A DNA stretch of 64,000 bases from assembly GCF_030296055.1 (NCBI RefSeq), contig NZ_AP027370.1:62001-126000 (forward strand). The letters are read 5' to 3'. How positions within the stretch are numbered: position 1 is the stretch's first letter; every line of letters begins with the position of its first letter. A model generated the notes under the pieces. It worked only from the letters and a program-made list of their open reading frames with translations. It did not search any database and had not been told where the DNA came from. This document shows, piece after piece, positions 33,954 through 42,609 of the stretch. This DNA comes from Hydrogenimonas cancrithermarum (GTDB taxonomy: Bacteria > Campylobacterota > Campylobacteria > Campylobacterales > Hydrogenimonadaceae). The position numbers and the translations under genes were made by a program.

Positions 33954-34522
33954 CGGTTGTCTCCGTTTTGCGAAAAGAGTATCAGTGCGAACAGCGAAAC
34001 GAAAAAGAGAACCACGAAAACGTTTTTCTGCGCGAAGAGAATCAGGTCGATTGCGCCGTGGCCGAAATAGTATCCGACGGAAACGAAAGTGAACGCCCAG
34101 AGTACGATACCCAGGATGTCGAAAAAGAGAAATTTGAGAAAACTGTAACCGGACATGCCGATTGTCAGCAGAACGGGAATGTGGGTACCGTAGACAAACC
34201 GTTCGAAGACGATGACGAAAGGGCCCCATTTTTTGAGCCATTTCATGGCCATTCTCTTTTTTTCGGGATAGGCCTCCAGCCAGGCGACGGCGCGTTTTTC
34301 GAAGAGCCTTCCCGACAAAAAGAGAAGAAGATCGCCGATGGCAGCACCCGCCATTGCGACCGCGACGACCCCGGAATAGGTGAAGACCCTGTGTTCCGAT
34401 GCGAGCCATCCGGCCAGCATCAGCCCGATCTCTCCCTCCAGTACGCTCCAGACGAACAGTGCCGCATAGCCGTGTGTCAGGAGAAGATGAACCGGATAGG
34501 AGAAGAGATTGAACACCATCAT
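33950..34522 (-). CDS. DedA-family membrane protein
   Basis: 190-aa member of the DedA/VTT superfamily, lipid-scrambling or flippase-related proteins important for membrane potential. Family features visible are EGEIGLMLAGWLA near residue 30, the GRLFEKR loop with the amphipathic helix, and FGRFVYG-like FERFVYGTHIP near 108-118. Five or so hydrophobic segments. The start uses the first of two tandem ATGs with AGAGGGTGGC upstream. First gene of the dedA-mscS-marC unit. Confidence 0.88.
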   Translation of the reverse strand: MMVFNLFSYPVHLLLTHGYAALFVWSVLEGEIGLMLAGWLASEHRVFTYSGVVAVAMAGAAIGDLLLFLSGRLFEKRAVAWLEAYPEKKRMAMKWLKKWGPFVIVFERFVYGTHIPVLLTIGMSGYSFLKFLFFDILGIVLWAFTFVSVGYYFGHGAIDLILFAQKNVFVVLFFVSLFALILFSQNGDNR

Positions 34523-34637
34523 GCCACCCTCTTTACAAACCCGAAAAGTCGCTCGTTGGACTCGCGGTCACGTATTTGACAAATTTCGCAATCCATTGTA
34601 CCACTTTGCCGCTTTCCCCACGGGGAAGTTGCTACGA

Positions 34638-35891
34638 TCATTGCATCCATTGCCAGACCATGACGAGTGTGAGTGCCGAGGTGACCAGCAGGGCGAAGAT
34701 GGAGAAGATGTTTTGAAACCGTGTGCCGGTATACTCTCCCATGATCGCCCTGTTGTTGGTGATCAGCAGGGCGATGCCGATGAGCAGGGGAATGAGCATG
34801 CCGTCGAGGATCTGGGAGTAGTAGAGGGCGTCGACGACGCTGACGCCCGGAAGCATATCTACGAGGTCCCCCACCACCAGGGCTCCCACGAAGACGATAT
34901 AGAACCCCTTCGCGTCGCTGATTTTGTAGTCCATTCCCTCACGCCATCCGAACGTATCGGCGACGGCGTAGGCTGTGGAGCCGGCCAGAACCGGGATCGC
35001 AAGAAACCCCGAGACGACGACGCCAAAAGAGAAGAGGGCGAAGGCGTATTCGCCGGCTGCCGGTTTCAGGCTCAGTGCCAGGCTCTGCATGTCGGGGATG
35101 TCCGTTCCCGTACCGTAGAGCATGACCGCACCGGTGACGATCATGCAGTAGGCCAGTAGGTTGGACCAGACCATGCCCACGATCGTATCGAAACCCACTT
35201 CGTCGGCCTGGACCACACTCTTTTTCTCCTCCTTTTCTTCCGCCGCCTGCCAGAAGAGCATGTATGGGGAGATCGTGGTGCCCAGCATCCCGAGCGCCGC
35301 CATGATCCATGCGGAATGCATCTGGATGTGGGGGATGAAGGTGTTCTTCAGCACGTCGAGAAGGTGGGGTTTGGCCATCACCGCCGAGACGATGTAGACC
35401 CCCAAAATGGCGGTCAGCGAAATGAGGACCCCTTTGATGGTCCTGTACTTTCCGAACGTGATGAGATATCCGATGAACGCGGTGATGGGAATGAGAAAAT
35501 AGATGGTCGGGTAACCGCTGACGATATGGAGAATGGCCGCGATGGCGTTGAGGTCTGCCCCGATGGTCAGGATATTTGCCACCGCCAGCACCAGGATCAT
35601 CAGGATCGTGAGCTTTCTGGAGTAGTAGGCCGTCGTGATCTCAGGCAGGCTCTTGCCCGTGACGATGGCGATGCGCGCGACCGTGTTCTGGATGGCGATC
35701 ATCATCGGCGTGGAGAGAAGCAGAAGCCACAGCTGCGAAAATCCTGTGGTCGCCCCCACGACCGTGTAGGTGACGATGCCGGCGGGATCGTCTCCCGCTC
35801 CGCCGGTAATGAGACCGGGACCGAGCTTTTTGACCCGTTCGCGGTTCTTTTCAATGTCCGCCCGTATTTTCGCTTTGAGATTCAACGTCAT
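34638..35891 (-). CDS. Nramp-related divalent metal transporter
   Basis: 417-aa membrane protein with about 11 helices of the Nramp superfamily. The first helix has GDDPAGI where classical Nramp has DPGN, and helix 6 has GTTISPYMLFWQ without the metal-binding Met of MntH. It therefore belongs to a divergent branch, and Mn2+/Fe2+ specificity should not be assumed; Mg2+ or another ion is possible. A cytoplasmic charged loop EEKEEKKS follows helix 6. It overlaps the upstream DUF389 gene by one base (TGATG). Confidence 0.82.
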   Translation of the reverse strand: MTLNLKAKIRADIEKNRERVKKLGPGLITGGAGDDPAGIVTYTVVGATTGFSQLWLLLLSTPMMIAIQNTVARIAIVTGKSLPEITTAYYSRKLTILMILVLAVANILTIGADLNAIAAILHIVSGYPTIYFLIPITAFIGYLITFGKYRTIKGVLISLTAILGVYIVSAVMAKPHLLDVLKNTFIPHIQMHSAWIMAALGMLGTTISPYMLFWQAAEEKEEKKSVVQADEVGFDTIVGMVWSNLLAYCMIVTGAVMLYGTGTDIPDMQSLALSLKPAAGEYAFALFSFGVVVSGFLAIPVLAGSTAYAVADTFGWREGMDYKISDAKGFYIVFVGALVVGDLVDMLPGVSVVDALYYSQILDGMLIPLLIGIALLITNNRAIMGEYTGTRFQNIFSIFALLVTSALTLVMVWQWMQ

Positions 35892-37768
35892 CAGAACATC
35901 TCCCTGTATTCCATGACGAGTTTGATCTTCTTGCCTATTTTTTTACGTAGGATATCGGCTATCTCACGTTTTTCTTCTTCGTTCAAGGTGCCCAGCGTCG
36001 TCACCGTGACGTGTATTTGCAGGCCGGTGGGACGATACTGCACTTTCGTCAGATGGATCTGAACGGGTCTGCCTCCGACAGGCAGGTTCTGATACTCCGC
36101 GACTTCACGGTAGATTCGCTGTTCAAGGATCAAAGAGCGGGTCGAGAGCCAGAGAGGCAGGATTATGAGACAGAGCATCAGGAGTTTCAGCATGAAAGCT
36201 GCGGAGATGTATTTGCGGGATGCGTAACCCATGAGATAGAAGGTCGTTCCGGCCGCGAAGAGAATGCCGATGATGTTGGTCAGATAGAGCAAAAAGGCGT
36301 TGGCGAAGATGTGCCACGATCCCCAGCCGATGCCGATACCCGAGACGCACAGCGGCGGGACCAGGGCCACGGCGATCGCCACGCCGGCCAGACTCTCCCC
36401 CACTTTGGTGTTGATGTATCCGTAAGCCGCCGCGACGCCTGCAAAGATGGCCACGGCGAGATCGAGCAGCGTCGGATGGGTGCGCAGGTCCATCTGTTCC
36501 GTCAGATGAGAGAAAGGCAGCGAACCCGCGACGAACGCGGAGGCCCCCAGCGCGATGAGCGTAGAGAGCAGAATGGTCTTCGCGCTTCTATTCAGAAGGG
36601 TTTCGTCGAAACGGATGGCGCCCATCGAGAACGCGACGATCGGAGCCATCAGAGGCGCCAGGATCATCGCACCGATGATGGTTGGCGAGGAGTTTTGAAA
36701 GAGACCCGTCGTCGCCATCAAAACACTGATGATAAGTAGAAGGAGATAGGCGTTTTTCATCCGGGCGGAGTCTCTCAGTTTCGTAAAGAGTTCAGCGAAG
36801 GCACTCTCGGCGGCGATCGGTATGAAGGGAAGGCTCTTTTTGGTGAAAAAACCTATGAGATCCTCTTCGGCGGGAAGGTTCTGGATGCGCAGGCTCTCTT
36901 TCTCCTCGCCGCTGACACACCCTTTCCAGCCCGTCACGATACGTGCTTTCGTCGGAACACTCACTATCGTGACCTCCGAAACTTCTCTTTTTACGTCATT
37001 GAACACGACAGGTATCGGCCGGCTCTCCGGTGTCGTGATTTTCAGAGATTTGGATTTGACGGTCCCGATACCCGGTGGCAGATTTTCGCCGGGATTTCGC
37101 TTTTTTCTCGTCAGCAGGAGACGGAGCCTCATCGTTTCGACGATGCTCTGGGGTGCGTAGACGATTGCGGCGACGCGTTGGCACTGGTTGTCGCTCTCCT
37201 TGAAATAGTAGGTGCGTTCCCGGGTCATCTCCGATTCGCCGGAAATCTCAAGAAGCAGTGCGGCAGTTTTGACGGTCTGTCCCTTTTGCGTCGTGATGTC
37301 GTAAGGGTGCAGCCGAAGAGAAAAGAGGCTTCCGACTCTGGACCAGAGCGGCTTTTCGTCCCGTACTTTCACCCACTCGCTCTCCCCGACGGTGATGCAT
37401 CCCAAGACGGCATCGCCCTGGCAGCGAAGCATTCTCGATGTGCGGTGATTCTTTTCGTCCATGCCGAGTTCCAGCGCCTCTTCCACGCTGTCCGGTATCT
37501 CGTAAACCTTTCGCTGAAGCGGATTCGCTTCGTATGGCAACGGTACGATCGTGACATCTTTTTCCGCGATGTGGGAGAGCCATTCGACGAACTCCTCGTC
37601 ACGAACGGCGACGAAAAGCATGGTGCCCTCCGAAAAAGCCGTTTTCCGTTTTTTGAAGATATGGCGTTCCGCCGGCTCTCGACAAAAGGTTTCGATCTTG
37701 GCGAGCATCTCCTCCACCCGCTCCTTCTCCATCGTATGGTCATGCAGGAACAGTATCGGACCGGACAT
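35891..37768 (-). CDS. DUF389 (TIGR00341-type) membrane protein with large N-terminal domain
   Basis: 625-aa protein. The first about 310 residues are soluble and include a lipid-kinase/NAD-kinase-like beginning (PILFLHDH, then TKKRNPGENLPPGIGTVK), followed by the DUF389 membrane core with signature NSSPTIIGAMILAPLMAPIV near residue 360, GVAAAYGYINTKVGESLAGVAIAVALVPPL written in two parts around 455-485, and a C-terminal soluble region. Function is unknown. It is divergent from eno and coupled to the Nramp-like gene. Confidence 0.82.
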   Translation of the reverse strand: MSGPILFLHDHTMEKERVEEMLAKIETFCREPAERHIFKKRKTAFSEGTMLFVAVRDEEFVEWLSHIAEKDVTIVPLPYEANPLQRKVYEIPDSVEEALELGMDEKNHRTSRMLRCQGDAVLGCITVGESEWVKVRDEKPLWSRVGSLFSLRLHPYDITTQKGQTVKTAALLLEISGESEMTRERTYYFKESDNQCQRVAAIVYAPQSIVETMRLRLLLTRKKRNPGENLPPGIGTVKSKSLKITTPESRPIPVVFNDVKREVSEVTIVSVPTKARIVTGWKGCVSGEEKESLRIQNLPAEEDLIGFFTKKSLPFIPIAAESAFAELFTKLRDSARMKNAYLLLLIISVLMATTGLFQNSSPTIIGAMILAPLMAPIVAFSMGAIRFDETLLNRSAKTILLSTLIALGASAFVAGSLPFSHLTEQMDLRTHPTLLDLAVAIFAGVAAAYGYINTKVGESLAGVAIAVALVPPLCVSGIGIGWGSWHIFANAFLLYLTNIIGILFAAGTTFYLMGYASRKYISAAFMLKLLMLCLIILPLWLSTRSLILEQRIYREVAEYQNLPVGGRPVQIHLTKVQYRPTGLQIHVTVTTLGTLNEEEKREIADILRKKIGKKIKLVMEYREMF

Positions 37769-37801
37769 CTCTCTCCTTTTTTTTGGGGGCGTCGATTGCC
37801 G

Positions 37802-37831
37802 TTGTTAACCATCTTTGTCGTATTATATAGT
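37802..37831 (+). promoter_or_regulatory. Candidate eno promoter
   Basis: TTGTTA (37802-37807) and TATAGT (37826-37831), 18 bp apart, precede eno by 130 nt, leaving a long leader. The leader can pair AATCGGA (37832-37838) with TCCGATT near 37878, enclosing about 40 nt. Confidence 0.45.
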
Positions 37832-37961
37832 AATCGGAATGAAGAGCGACTGTGCCGCGTGCGAAAGGGGTGGGAGTCCGATTCCCAATAGATCGAGACC
37901 CATGCGCCTCTGTACCGATCTTTTTGTCCGAATAGACCATTTCAAATTCAAAGGAGCCGAC

Positions 37962-39239
37962 ATGGCGGAATCGATCATAGAACAAATCAGGGCGTTGGAG
38001 GTCCTTGATTCGCGGGGAAATCCGACGGTGAGGGTTTTCGTGACGCTCGAAGACGGGACGAAAGCGAGCGCCTCCGTCCCATCGGGTGCGAGTACGGGCG
38101 AACACGAAGCGGTGGAGCTGCGTGACGGCGATGCGAGCCGCTACGGCGGCAAAGGGGTACGCAAAGCGTGCGCCAACGTCAACGATATCATCGCGCCCGA
38201 GCTCGTCGGACTCGACGCCTCCGAACAGGCGATGATCGACAGGCTGATGATCGAACTGGACGCTACCGACAACAAAAGCCGGCTCGGCGCCAACGCGATA
38301 CTGGGTGTTTCGATGGCGGTTGCCAAAGCGGCGGCGCAGAGCCGTTGCGACGACCTCTACCGCTATGTCGGCGGATCGGAAGCGCGGCGCATTCCGGTGC
38401 CGTGCATGAATATCCTCAACGGCGGAGAGCATGCGGACAACAGTGTCGACATTCAGGAGTTCATGGCGGTGCCTCTCGGCGCTCCCGCTTTTTCGGAAGG
38501 GCTTCGATACGTCGCCGAAACGTTCCATACACTCAAGAAGATTCTCGAAAAGCGGGGCTTGGCGACGTCGGTCGGAGACGAAGGGGGATTCGCGCCCGAT
38601 CTCGGTAGTAACGAAGAGGCGATCGAACTGATCCTCGAAGCGATCGAAAAGAGTGGATACGAACCGGGTGTCGACATCGCCATCGCCCTCGACAGCGCCG
38701 CCACCTCCTTCGCTACGGATACGATCGGTCTCTACGATCTCAAATGGTCGGGTGCGGGTCGAATGCGCAGCGACGATCTGATCGAGATGGCGGAACGCTG
38801 GGTCGAAAAGTATCCGATCGTACTGTGGGAGGACCCCCTGGGCGAAGAGGATTGGGAGGGTTTCGTCAAATTCACGAAAGCCCTGGGCGAGAAGATTGAA
38901 GTGGTCGGCGACGACCTGTTCGTCACCAACACGAAATTCATTCGCAGAGGCATCGAAACCGGTGCGGCCAACGCCTCCTTGATCAAACTCAATCAGATCG
39001 GTACGGTGACGGAGACGGTCGATGCCGTGCGTCTTTGTATCGAAAACGGATGGCGCGCCTTTCTCTCGCACCGGTCAGGCGAAACCTGCGACACCTTTTT
39101 GGCCGATTTCGCCGTGGCGATGGGCAGCGGCCACCTCAAAACCGGGTCGGCATCCCGCAGCGAAAGGCTTGCCAAATACAACCGCCTCCTTGAAATCGAG
39201 GATGCGCTGGACGGCAACGCCCTCTACTACTGGAAATAG
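37962..39239 (+). CDS. eno: Enolase
   Basis: 425-aa phosphopyruvate hydratase interconverting 2-phosphoglycerate and PEP. N-terminal ALEVLDSRGNPTV, the SGASTG loop, Mg ligands in ALDSAATSF (Asp near 243) and WEDPLGEEDW, catalytic Lys in LIKLNQIGT (near 338) and SHRSGET are all present. The signature has Leu (LIKLNQ) for the common LIKVNQ. The ATG at 37962 has AAGGAG 6 nt upstream; earlier in-frame starts are rejected because the family begins with this residue. The remains of glgP and a mutase gene follow, suggesting it was once part of a glycolytic operon. Confidence 0.96.
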   Translation: MAESIIEQIRALEVLDSRGNPTVRVFVTLEDGTKASASVPSGASTGEHEAVELRDGDASRYGGKGVRKACANVNDIIAPELVGLDASEQAMIDRLMIELDATDNKSRLGANAILGVSMAVAKAAAQSRCDDLYRYVGGSEARRIPVPCMNILNGGEHADNSVDIQEFMAVPLGAPAFSEGLRYVAETFHTLKKILEKRGLATSVGDEGGFAPDLGSNEEAIELILEAIEKSGYEPGVDIAIALDSAATSFATDTIGLYDLKWSGAGRMRSDDLIEMAERWVEKYPIVLWEDPLGEEDWEGFVKFTKALGEKIEVVGDDLFVTNTKFIRRGIETGAANASLIKLNQIGTVTETVDAVRLCIENGWRAFLSHRSGETCDTFLADFAVAMGSGHLKTGSASRSERLAKYNRLLEIEDALDGNALYYWK

Positions 39240-39258
39240 GAGACCCTCCGCCCCCTCC

Positions 39259-39974
39259 GTCAATATCGTTCTGCCGAGCCTCCCGAAAGAGATCGCCCTC
39301 AAGCTCTGGTGGACATGTAATCCTTCCGGGAAAAATCTCTTCCGGCGCATCAATCCCTACCTCTGGAAAGAGATCGGAGGAGGAGCTCTTTCCCGTGGCC
39401 TATTTCTGCACCGAGTTCGGTCTGCACCACACCCTTCCGATCTATTCGGGCGGGTTCGGTTTTCTGGCCGGAGACATCCTCAAAGAGACGAGCGACATGG
39501 GACTGCCGATGGTCGGCGTGGGATTCATGTATCCGCAGGGATACGTCAGGCAGGTGATCGGCAGCGACGGCTGGCAGCAGGGAGCCAACGAGACGATCGA
39601 CAAAGATTGCGCGCCGATCGAACGGAACGATCCGTGGGATCGCCAGATCTCCTCCCACCTCTACACCCCCGACATGAACCAGGGGCTGAGGCAGCAGATC
39701 GTGCTGGGCATCGGAGGGTATCGGATGCTGGAGGAGATCGGAATCGAATATTCGATCCTCCATCTCAACGAAGGGCATCCCACCTGCGTCCTCTTCGAAC
39801 GGGTGCGCGTTTTCATAGAAGATGGAGGCCTCTCCCTCGACGAAGCAATCGAAAAGGTGAAAAGAACCTCCATCTTCACGACCCATACCCCGCTTCAGGC
39901 CGCCACGGAGGTCTACAGCTTCAACATGATGAGCAACTATTTCGAAGATTACCGGAAACGGCTGGGTCATCGGT
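39259..39974 (+). pseudogene. glgP: Decayed alpha-glucan (glycogen) phosphorylase remnant
   Basis: Two pieces of a GlgP-type phosphorylase lie in different frames. Piece 1 (39259-39376) encodes the N-terminal pattern LPKEIALKLWWTCNPSG followed by LFRRINPYLW. Piece 2 (about 39377-39970) encodes PVAYFCTEFGL, LPIYSGGFGFLAGD, the MYPQGYVRQ block and NEGHPT, to TTHTPLQAATEV and NYFEDYRKRLG. About 50-60 residues expected between them are missing, and everything after residue ~200 of the second piece, including the PLP-binding catalytic half, is absent. No good start codon is present. It cannot make an active enzyme. Confidence 0.88.
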
Positions 39975-40145
39975 GGCGAGACGTCAAACGATACGACAGA
40001 CGCCGGTGCGCTCTACGATACGATAGAGCGTCTGACGCCTGCCGAGATCGTCAAGGTCGAAATTCCCACAGGCGAACCGATTCTCTATGAATTCGACGAA
40101 ACGCTGCATCTTCAGCGAAAAACGAACCTCGCGAGTGTCAGCTGA
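39975..40145 (+). pseudogene. gpmA: 3' remnant of a BPG-dependent phosphoglycerate mutase gene
   Basis: The frame GETSNDTTDAG, ALYDTIERLTPAEIVKVEIP, TGEPILYEFDETL ends at TGA 40143-40145. The stretch LTPAEIVKVEIPTGEPILYEFDE matches the C-terminal end of GpmA (pattern SxEEIVxLNIPTGxPLVYELDE; given here in shortened form). Only the last 40-55 residues remain, fused directly to the decayed phosphorylase, so a deletion has removed the rest of both genes. None of the catalytic histidines is left. Confidence 0.7.
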
Positions 40146-40173
40146 GAGACAGACGCAAGGTAGAGTTATAGGC

Positions 40174-40179
40174 TATAAT
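40174..40179 (+). promoter_or_regulatory. -10 box TATAAT after the pseudogenes
   Basis: A consensus TATAAT stands 134 nt before the small ORF at 40314. No matching -35 box is visible at 17 bp. Confidence 0.4.
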
Positions 40180-40313
40180 GAATAATCGGCAGGGAAACCG
40201 CGACGACCGAGTGAAAGTCGTCTCCATACACCTTTCCGTGCCGAAGAAGAGATCCCCGTTTCGGCGGTTGGATGGAACAGCTCTGCTCGGAACGGAAAAA
40301 AAGGAGGAGAACG

Positions 40314-40508
40314 ATGGAGGTTTTGGGTTACGAATGCTATGCGAATGGCACCGTCAAATCGAAGATCATGCGCTTCAAAGAGGTCAAGCGCAGAAGCAGA
40401 CCGCCGGAGGAGCAGTTCTACGGATGCGAAACGATGCGCACGAGAGCTTCGAAAGCGCCGCGAACGGAAAGGAAGCAGGAGGCGGAGAGGAGATCTTTCC
40501 GTCACTGA
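40314..40508 (+). CDS. Small basic protein of unknown function
   Basis: 64 aa with a very good ribosome site (AAGGAGGAG, 4 nt spacing from ATG). The N-terminal half (MEVLGYECYANGTVKSKIMRF) looks like a folded beta segment and the C-terminal half is strongly basic (KRRSRPP, TERKQEAERR). No family recognised. A GC-rich hairpin lies just after the stop. Context of decayed genes makes it possible that this is itself a remnant, but the ribosome site and hairpin suggest expression. Confidence 0.45.
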   Translation: MEVLGYECYANGTVKSKIMRFKEVKRRSRPPEEQFYGCETMRTRASKAPRTERKQEAERRSFRH

Positions 40509-40511
40509 CTG

Positions 40512-40535
40512 GCGCCGTGACGGCGCAGGGGTTTT
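40512..40535 (+). terminator. Hairpin GCGCCG-TGA-CGGCGC with short T-run
   Basis: A perfect 6-bp GC stem (40512-40526) followed by AGGGG and TTTT ends the small ORF unit. It also separates this unit from the convergent M48 peptidase gene. Confidence 0.5.
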
Positions 40536-40567
40536 AAAATGGAAGGCTCTCTTTTGAGAGATCTCTC

Positions 40568-41410
40568 TCAATCGACTCGTTCCCCTAGTGTCGATGAGGC
40601 GGCGTAGGGCTCTCCGCTCTTCACCGGTGTGAGCCTGGAACGGTCGCACGTTTTGTAGATCTCCATGGCTCGGGGCATCAACCTTTTCAATTGCTCGATT
40701 CTTTGCTTTGTCGCCGGGTGGGTGCTGAAATAGACGATCGGCTCTTCTCCACCATTGGCTTTGGCGAACTTTTCCCAAAACTTCAGCGCTTCGCGGGGAT
40801 CGTAGCAGGCTTCGGCCATCAGGATCAGGCCGATGTGGTCCGCTTCGCTCTCCTGCATTCTGGAGTAGGGAAGCATGACGCCGACTTGCGAGCCGATGCC
40901 CAGCGCCGCTTCGTAGAGTTGCTGATATTCGTTCGCACTGGAGTGTATCGCTTCGGCCGCTATAGCGGTGGCGATGCCCGTCAATTGGGCGACGCTGATA
41001 CGCTCTGCGACATGGTGGGCGATGGCGTGCGCGATTTCGTGTGCCATGACCGTAGCAAGCTGCGCATCGTTGTCGATATATTTGAAAAGGCCGGTATAGA
41101 CGAATACATGGCCGTTGGCGAGGCAGAAAGCGTTGGGGACCTTGTCGTTTTCGATGACGTAAAATTTCCAGTCGAGATCGAGGCCGGTCGCTTTGGCGAT
41201 ACGGTGTCCGACACGCTGTACCGGTTCGACGAAGCGCGGGTCGTTCGTCACTTTTTCGCTTTCGAAAATCTCCCGTTCCGCCTGAAACCCCAGTGCCATC
41301 TCCTGCTGGGGCGAGAGCATGATGAGTTGCGTTCGACCTGTGACGGGCGCTTTCGCACAGCCGGTGATAAGCAAAATCGGAATCAAAAGTGCCAAAAAAA
41401 TCCGTTTCAT
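40568..41410 (-). CDS. M48-family zinc metallopeptidase lipoprotein (LoiP/YggG-like)
   Basis: 280-aa envelope protease. A lipoprotein signal peptide ends in LITGC (Cys18). The zinc site is HEIAHAIAHH (about residue 124) with the third ligand in ESEADHIG (about 193). Such proteins handle outer-membrane or periplasmic protein quality control. The gene is single and convergent with the small ORF before it. Confidence 0.92.
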   Translation of the reverse strand: MKRIFLALLIPILLITGCAKAPVTGRTQLIMLSPQQEMALGFQAEREIFESEKVTNDPRFVEPVQRVGHRIAKATGLDLDWKFYVIENDKVPNAFCLANGHVFVYTGLFKYIDNDAQLATVMAHEIAHAIAHHVAERISVAQLTGIATAIAAEAIHSSANEYQQLYEAALGIGSQVGVMLPYSRMQESEADHIGLILMAEACYDPREALKFWEKFAKANGGEEPIVYFSTHPATKQRIEQLKRLMPRAMEIYKTCDRSRLTPVKSGEPYAASSTLGERVD

Positions 41411-41468
41411 TCTATCCAGCCTCTTTTTTGGTTACAATTTTACCACTTTATTCTGGAGCAATCGTGAA

Positions 41469-41936
41469 ATGGTAAACATTGTACTCGTCGAACCGAAAAT
41501 CGCCCCGAACACCGGAACGATCGGCCGGCTCTGCGTCAATATGGGAGCATCTTTGCATCTGATCGAGCCGCTTGGGTTCGTCATCGAAGACAAACGCCTC
41601 AAACGGGCGGGGCTCGACTACTGGCACAAGCTCGACCCGGCCATCTGGCCCTCACTCGACGCCTTTTTGCAAGCGCACGGCGACAAACGGATGTGGTTTG
41701 CGACGACAAAGACCGACCGTCCCTATTTCGAAGCCGACTTTCAGCCGGGTGATTTTCTGTTGTTCGGGAGCGAAACGACGGGATTGCCCAAAGAACTGCT
41801 CGAGGCGAACAAAGAGAAGTGTATCACGATACCCATGACGCCGGAGGGACGGAGTCTCAATATCTCTATCAGCGTCGGTATCGTCGCCTACGAAGCGGTG
41901 AGGCAAAATTTCGAAACCTTTAAAGGATTGATGTGA
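41469..41936 (+). CDS. trmL: tRNA (cytidine/uridine-34 2'-O)-methyltransferase
   Basis: 155-aa SPOUT enzyme that methylates the wobble ribose of certain leucine tRNAs. Knot motifs are NTGTIGRLC (near 14), LLFGSETTGLP (near 97) and the C-terminal SLNISISVGIVAYEA. Length is standard. Start ATG at 41469 is the only one that begins at the family N-terminus (MVNIVLVEP). Confidence 0.93.
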   Translation: MVNIVLVEPKIAPNTGTIGRLCVNMGASLHLIEPLGFVIEDKRLKRAGLDYWHKLDPAIWPSLDAFLQAHGDKRMWFATTKTDRPYFEADFQPGDFLLFGSETTGLPKELLEANKEKCITIPMTPEGRSLNISISVGIVAYEAVRQNFETFKGLM

Positions 41937-41944
41937 AAGGTATT

Positions 41945-42088
41945 ATGGATGTCATCATGACGATCGGCTTCGTCCTCTTTATGGTCTGGATTATCAAAGG
42001 CTACCACGCCAACAAATACGAAGAGCGCTACGGCGAAAACGGAACGGAAGTGAAGAAAAAGGATGAACCGCAGCAGGGTGGGGAGTGA
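41945..42088 (+). CDS. Single-span mini membrane protein
   Basis: 47 aa: one hydrophobic helix ([17 protein letters not shown]) followed by a charged cytoplasmic tail ([15 protein letters not shown]). ATG at 41945 has GAAAGG upstream; an alternative GTG at 41933 overlaps the trmL stop and would add four residues. It sits exactly between trmL and dtd with the dtd GTG overlapping its stop codon, which supports it as a real coupled gene. No known family recognised. Confidence 0.6.
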   Translation: MDVIMTIGFVLFMVWIIKGYHANKYEERYGENGTEVKKKDEPQQGGE

Positions 42089-42528
42089 TCGCCCTGTTGC
42101 AGCGTGTCAGCCGCTCATCCGTCACGATCGATGGAGAAAAAGTGGCGGAAATCGGACACGGTTTCAATATCCTGCTCGGTGTTTTCAAGGGCGATAGCGA
42201 AGCCGATATCGAAAAACTCGTTCCGAAAATCGTCAATCTGCGCATTTTCGCTGACGAAAACGGCAAAATGAACCGGAGTATTCTCGATATCGGTGGCGAA
42301 GCGCTGGTCGTGAGCCAGTTTACACTCGCCGGAAACGTTAAAAAGGGGCGCCGCCCCAGCTTCGATAACGCGATGCCACCAGAGGATGCGAAACGGCTCT
42401 ATGAGAAGTTTTGCGAGACATTACGGGCCCACGTGCCGGTCAAAACGGGAGAGTTCGGTGCGATGATGGAGGTCGAGATCGTCAACGACGGCCCGGTCAC
42501 GTTCATCGTCGACTCGAAGGCGCTGTAG
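42085..42528 (+). CDS. dtd: D-aminoacyl-tRNA deacylase
   Basis: 147-aa editing enzyme that removes D-amino acids from tRNA. Signature SQFTLAG (about residue 78) and the cis-peptide motif NDGPVTF (about 136) are in place. Start is GTG (42085), overlapping the stop of the mini-protein as GTGA; there is no ATG that fits the family N-terminus. Confidence 0.94.
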   Translation: MIALLQRVSRSSVTIDGEKVAEIGHGFNILLGVFKGDSEADIEKLVPKIVNLRIFADENGKMNRSILDIGGEALVVSQFTLAGNVKKGRRPSFDNAMPPEDAKRLYEKFCETLRAHVPVKTGEFGAMMEVEIVNDGPVTFIVDSKAL

Positions 42529-42609
42529 ATGGTGAAAGTCGTGCGGATCACTGAAACAGAGATGAAAAATGTCGATATTCCATTCACAAGAAGACCATAG
42601 GAGAAACGT

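Noticed and set aside
37832-37905. Cobalamin riboswitch before eno
   Set aside because: Only pieces of the 3' half (CGACTGT, AGTCCGA, GAGACC) resemble it; the essential GGTG...B12 core is absent and the likely promoter leaves no room. Kept only as a structured leader.
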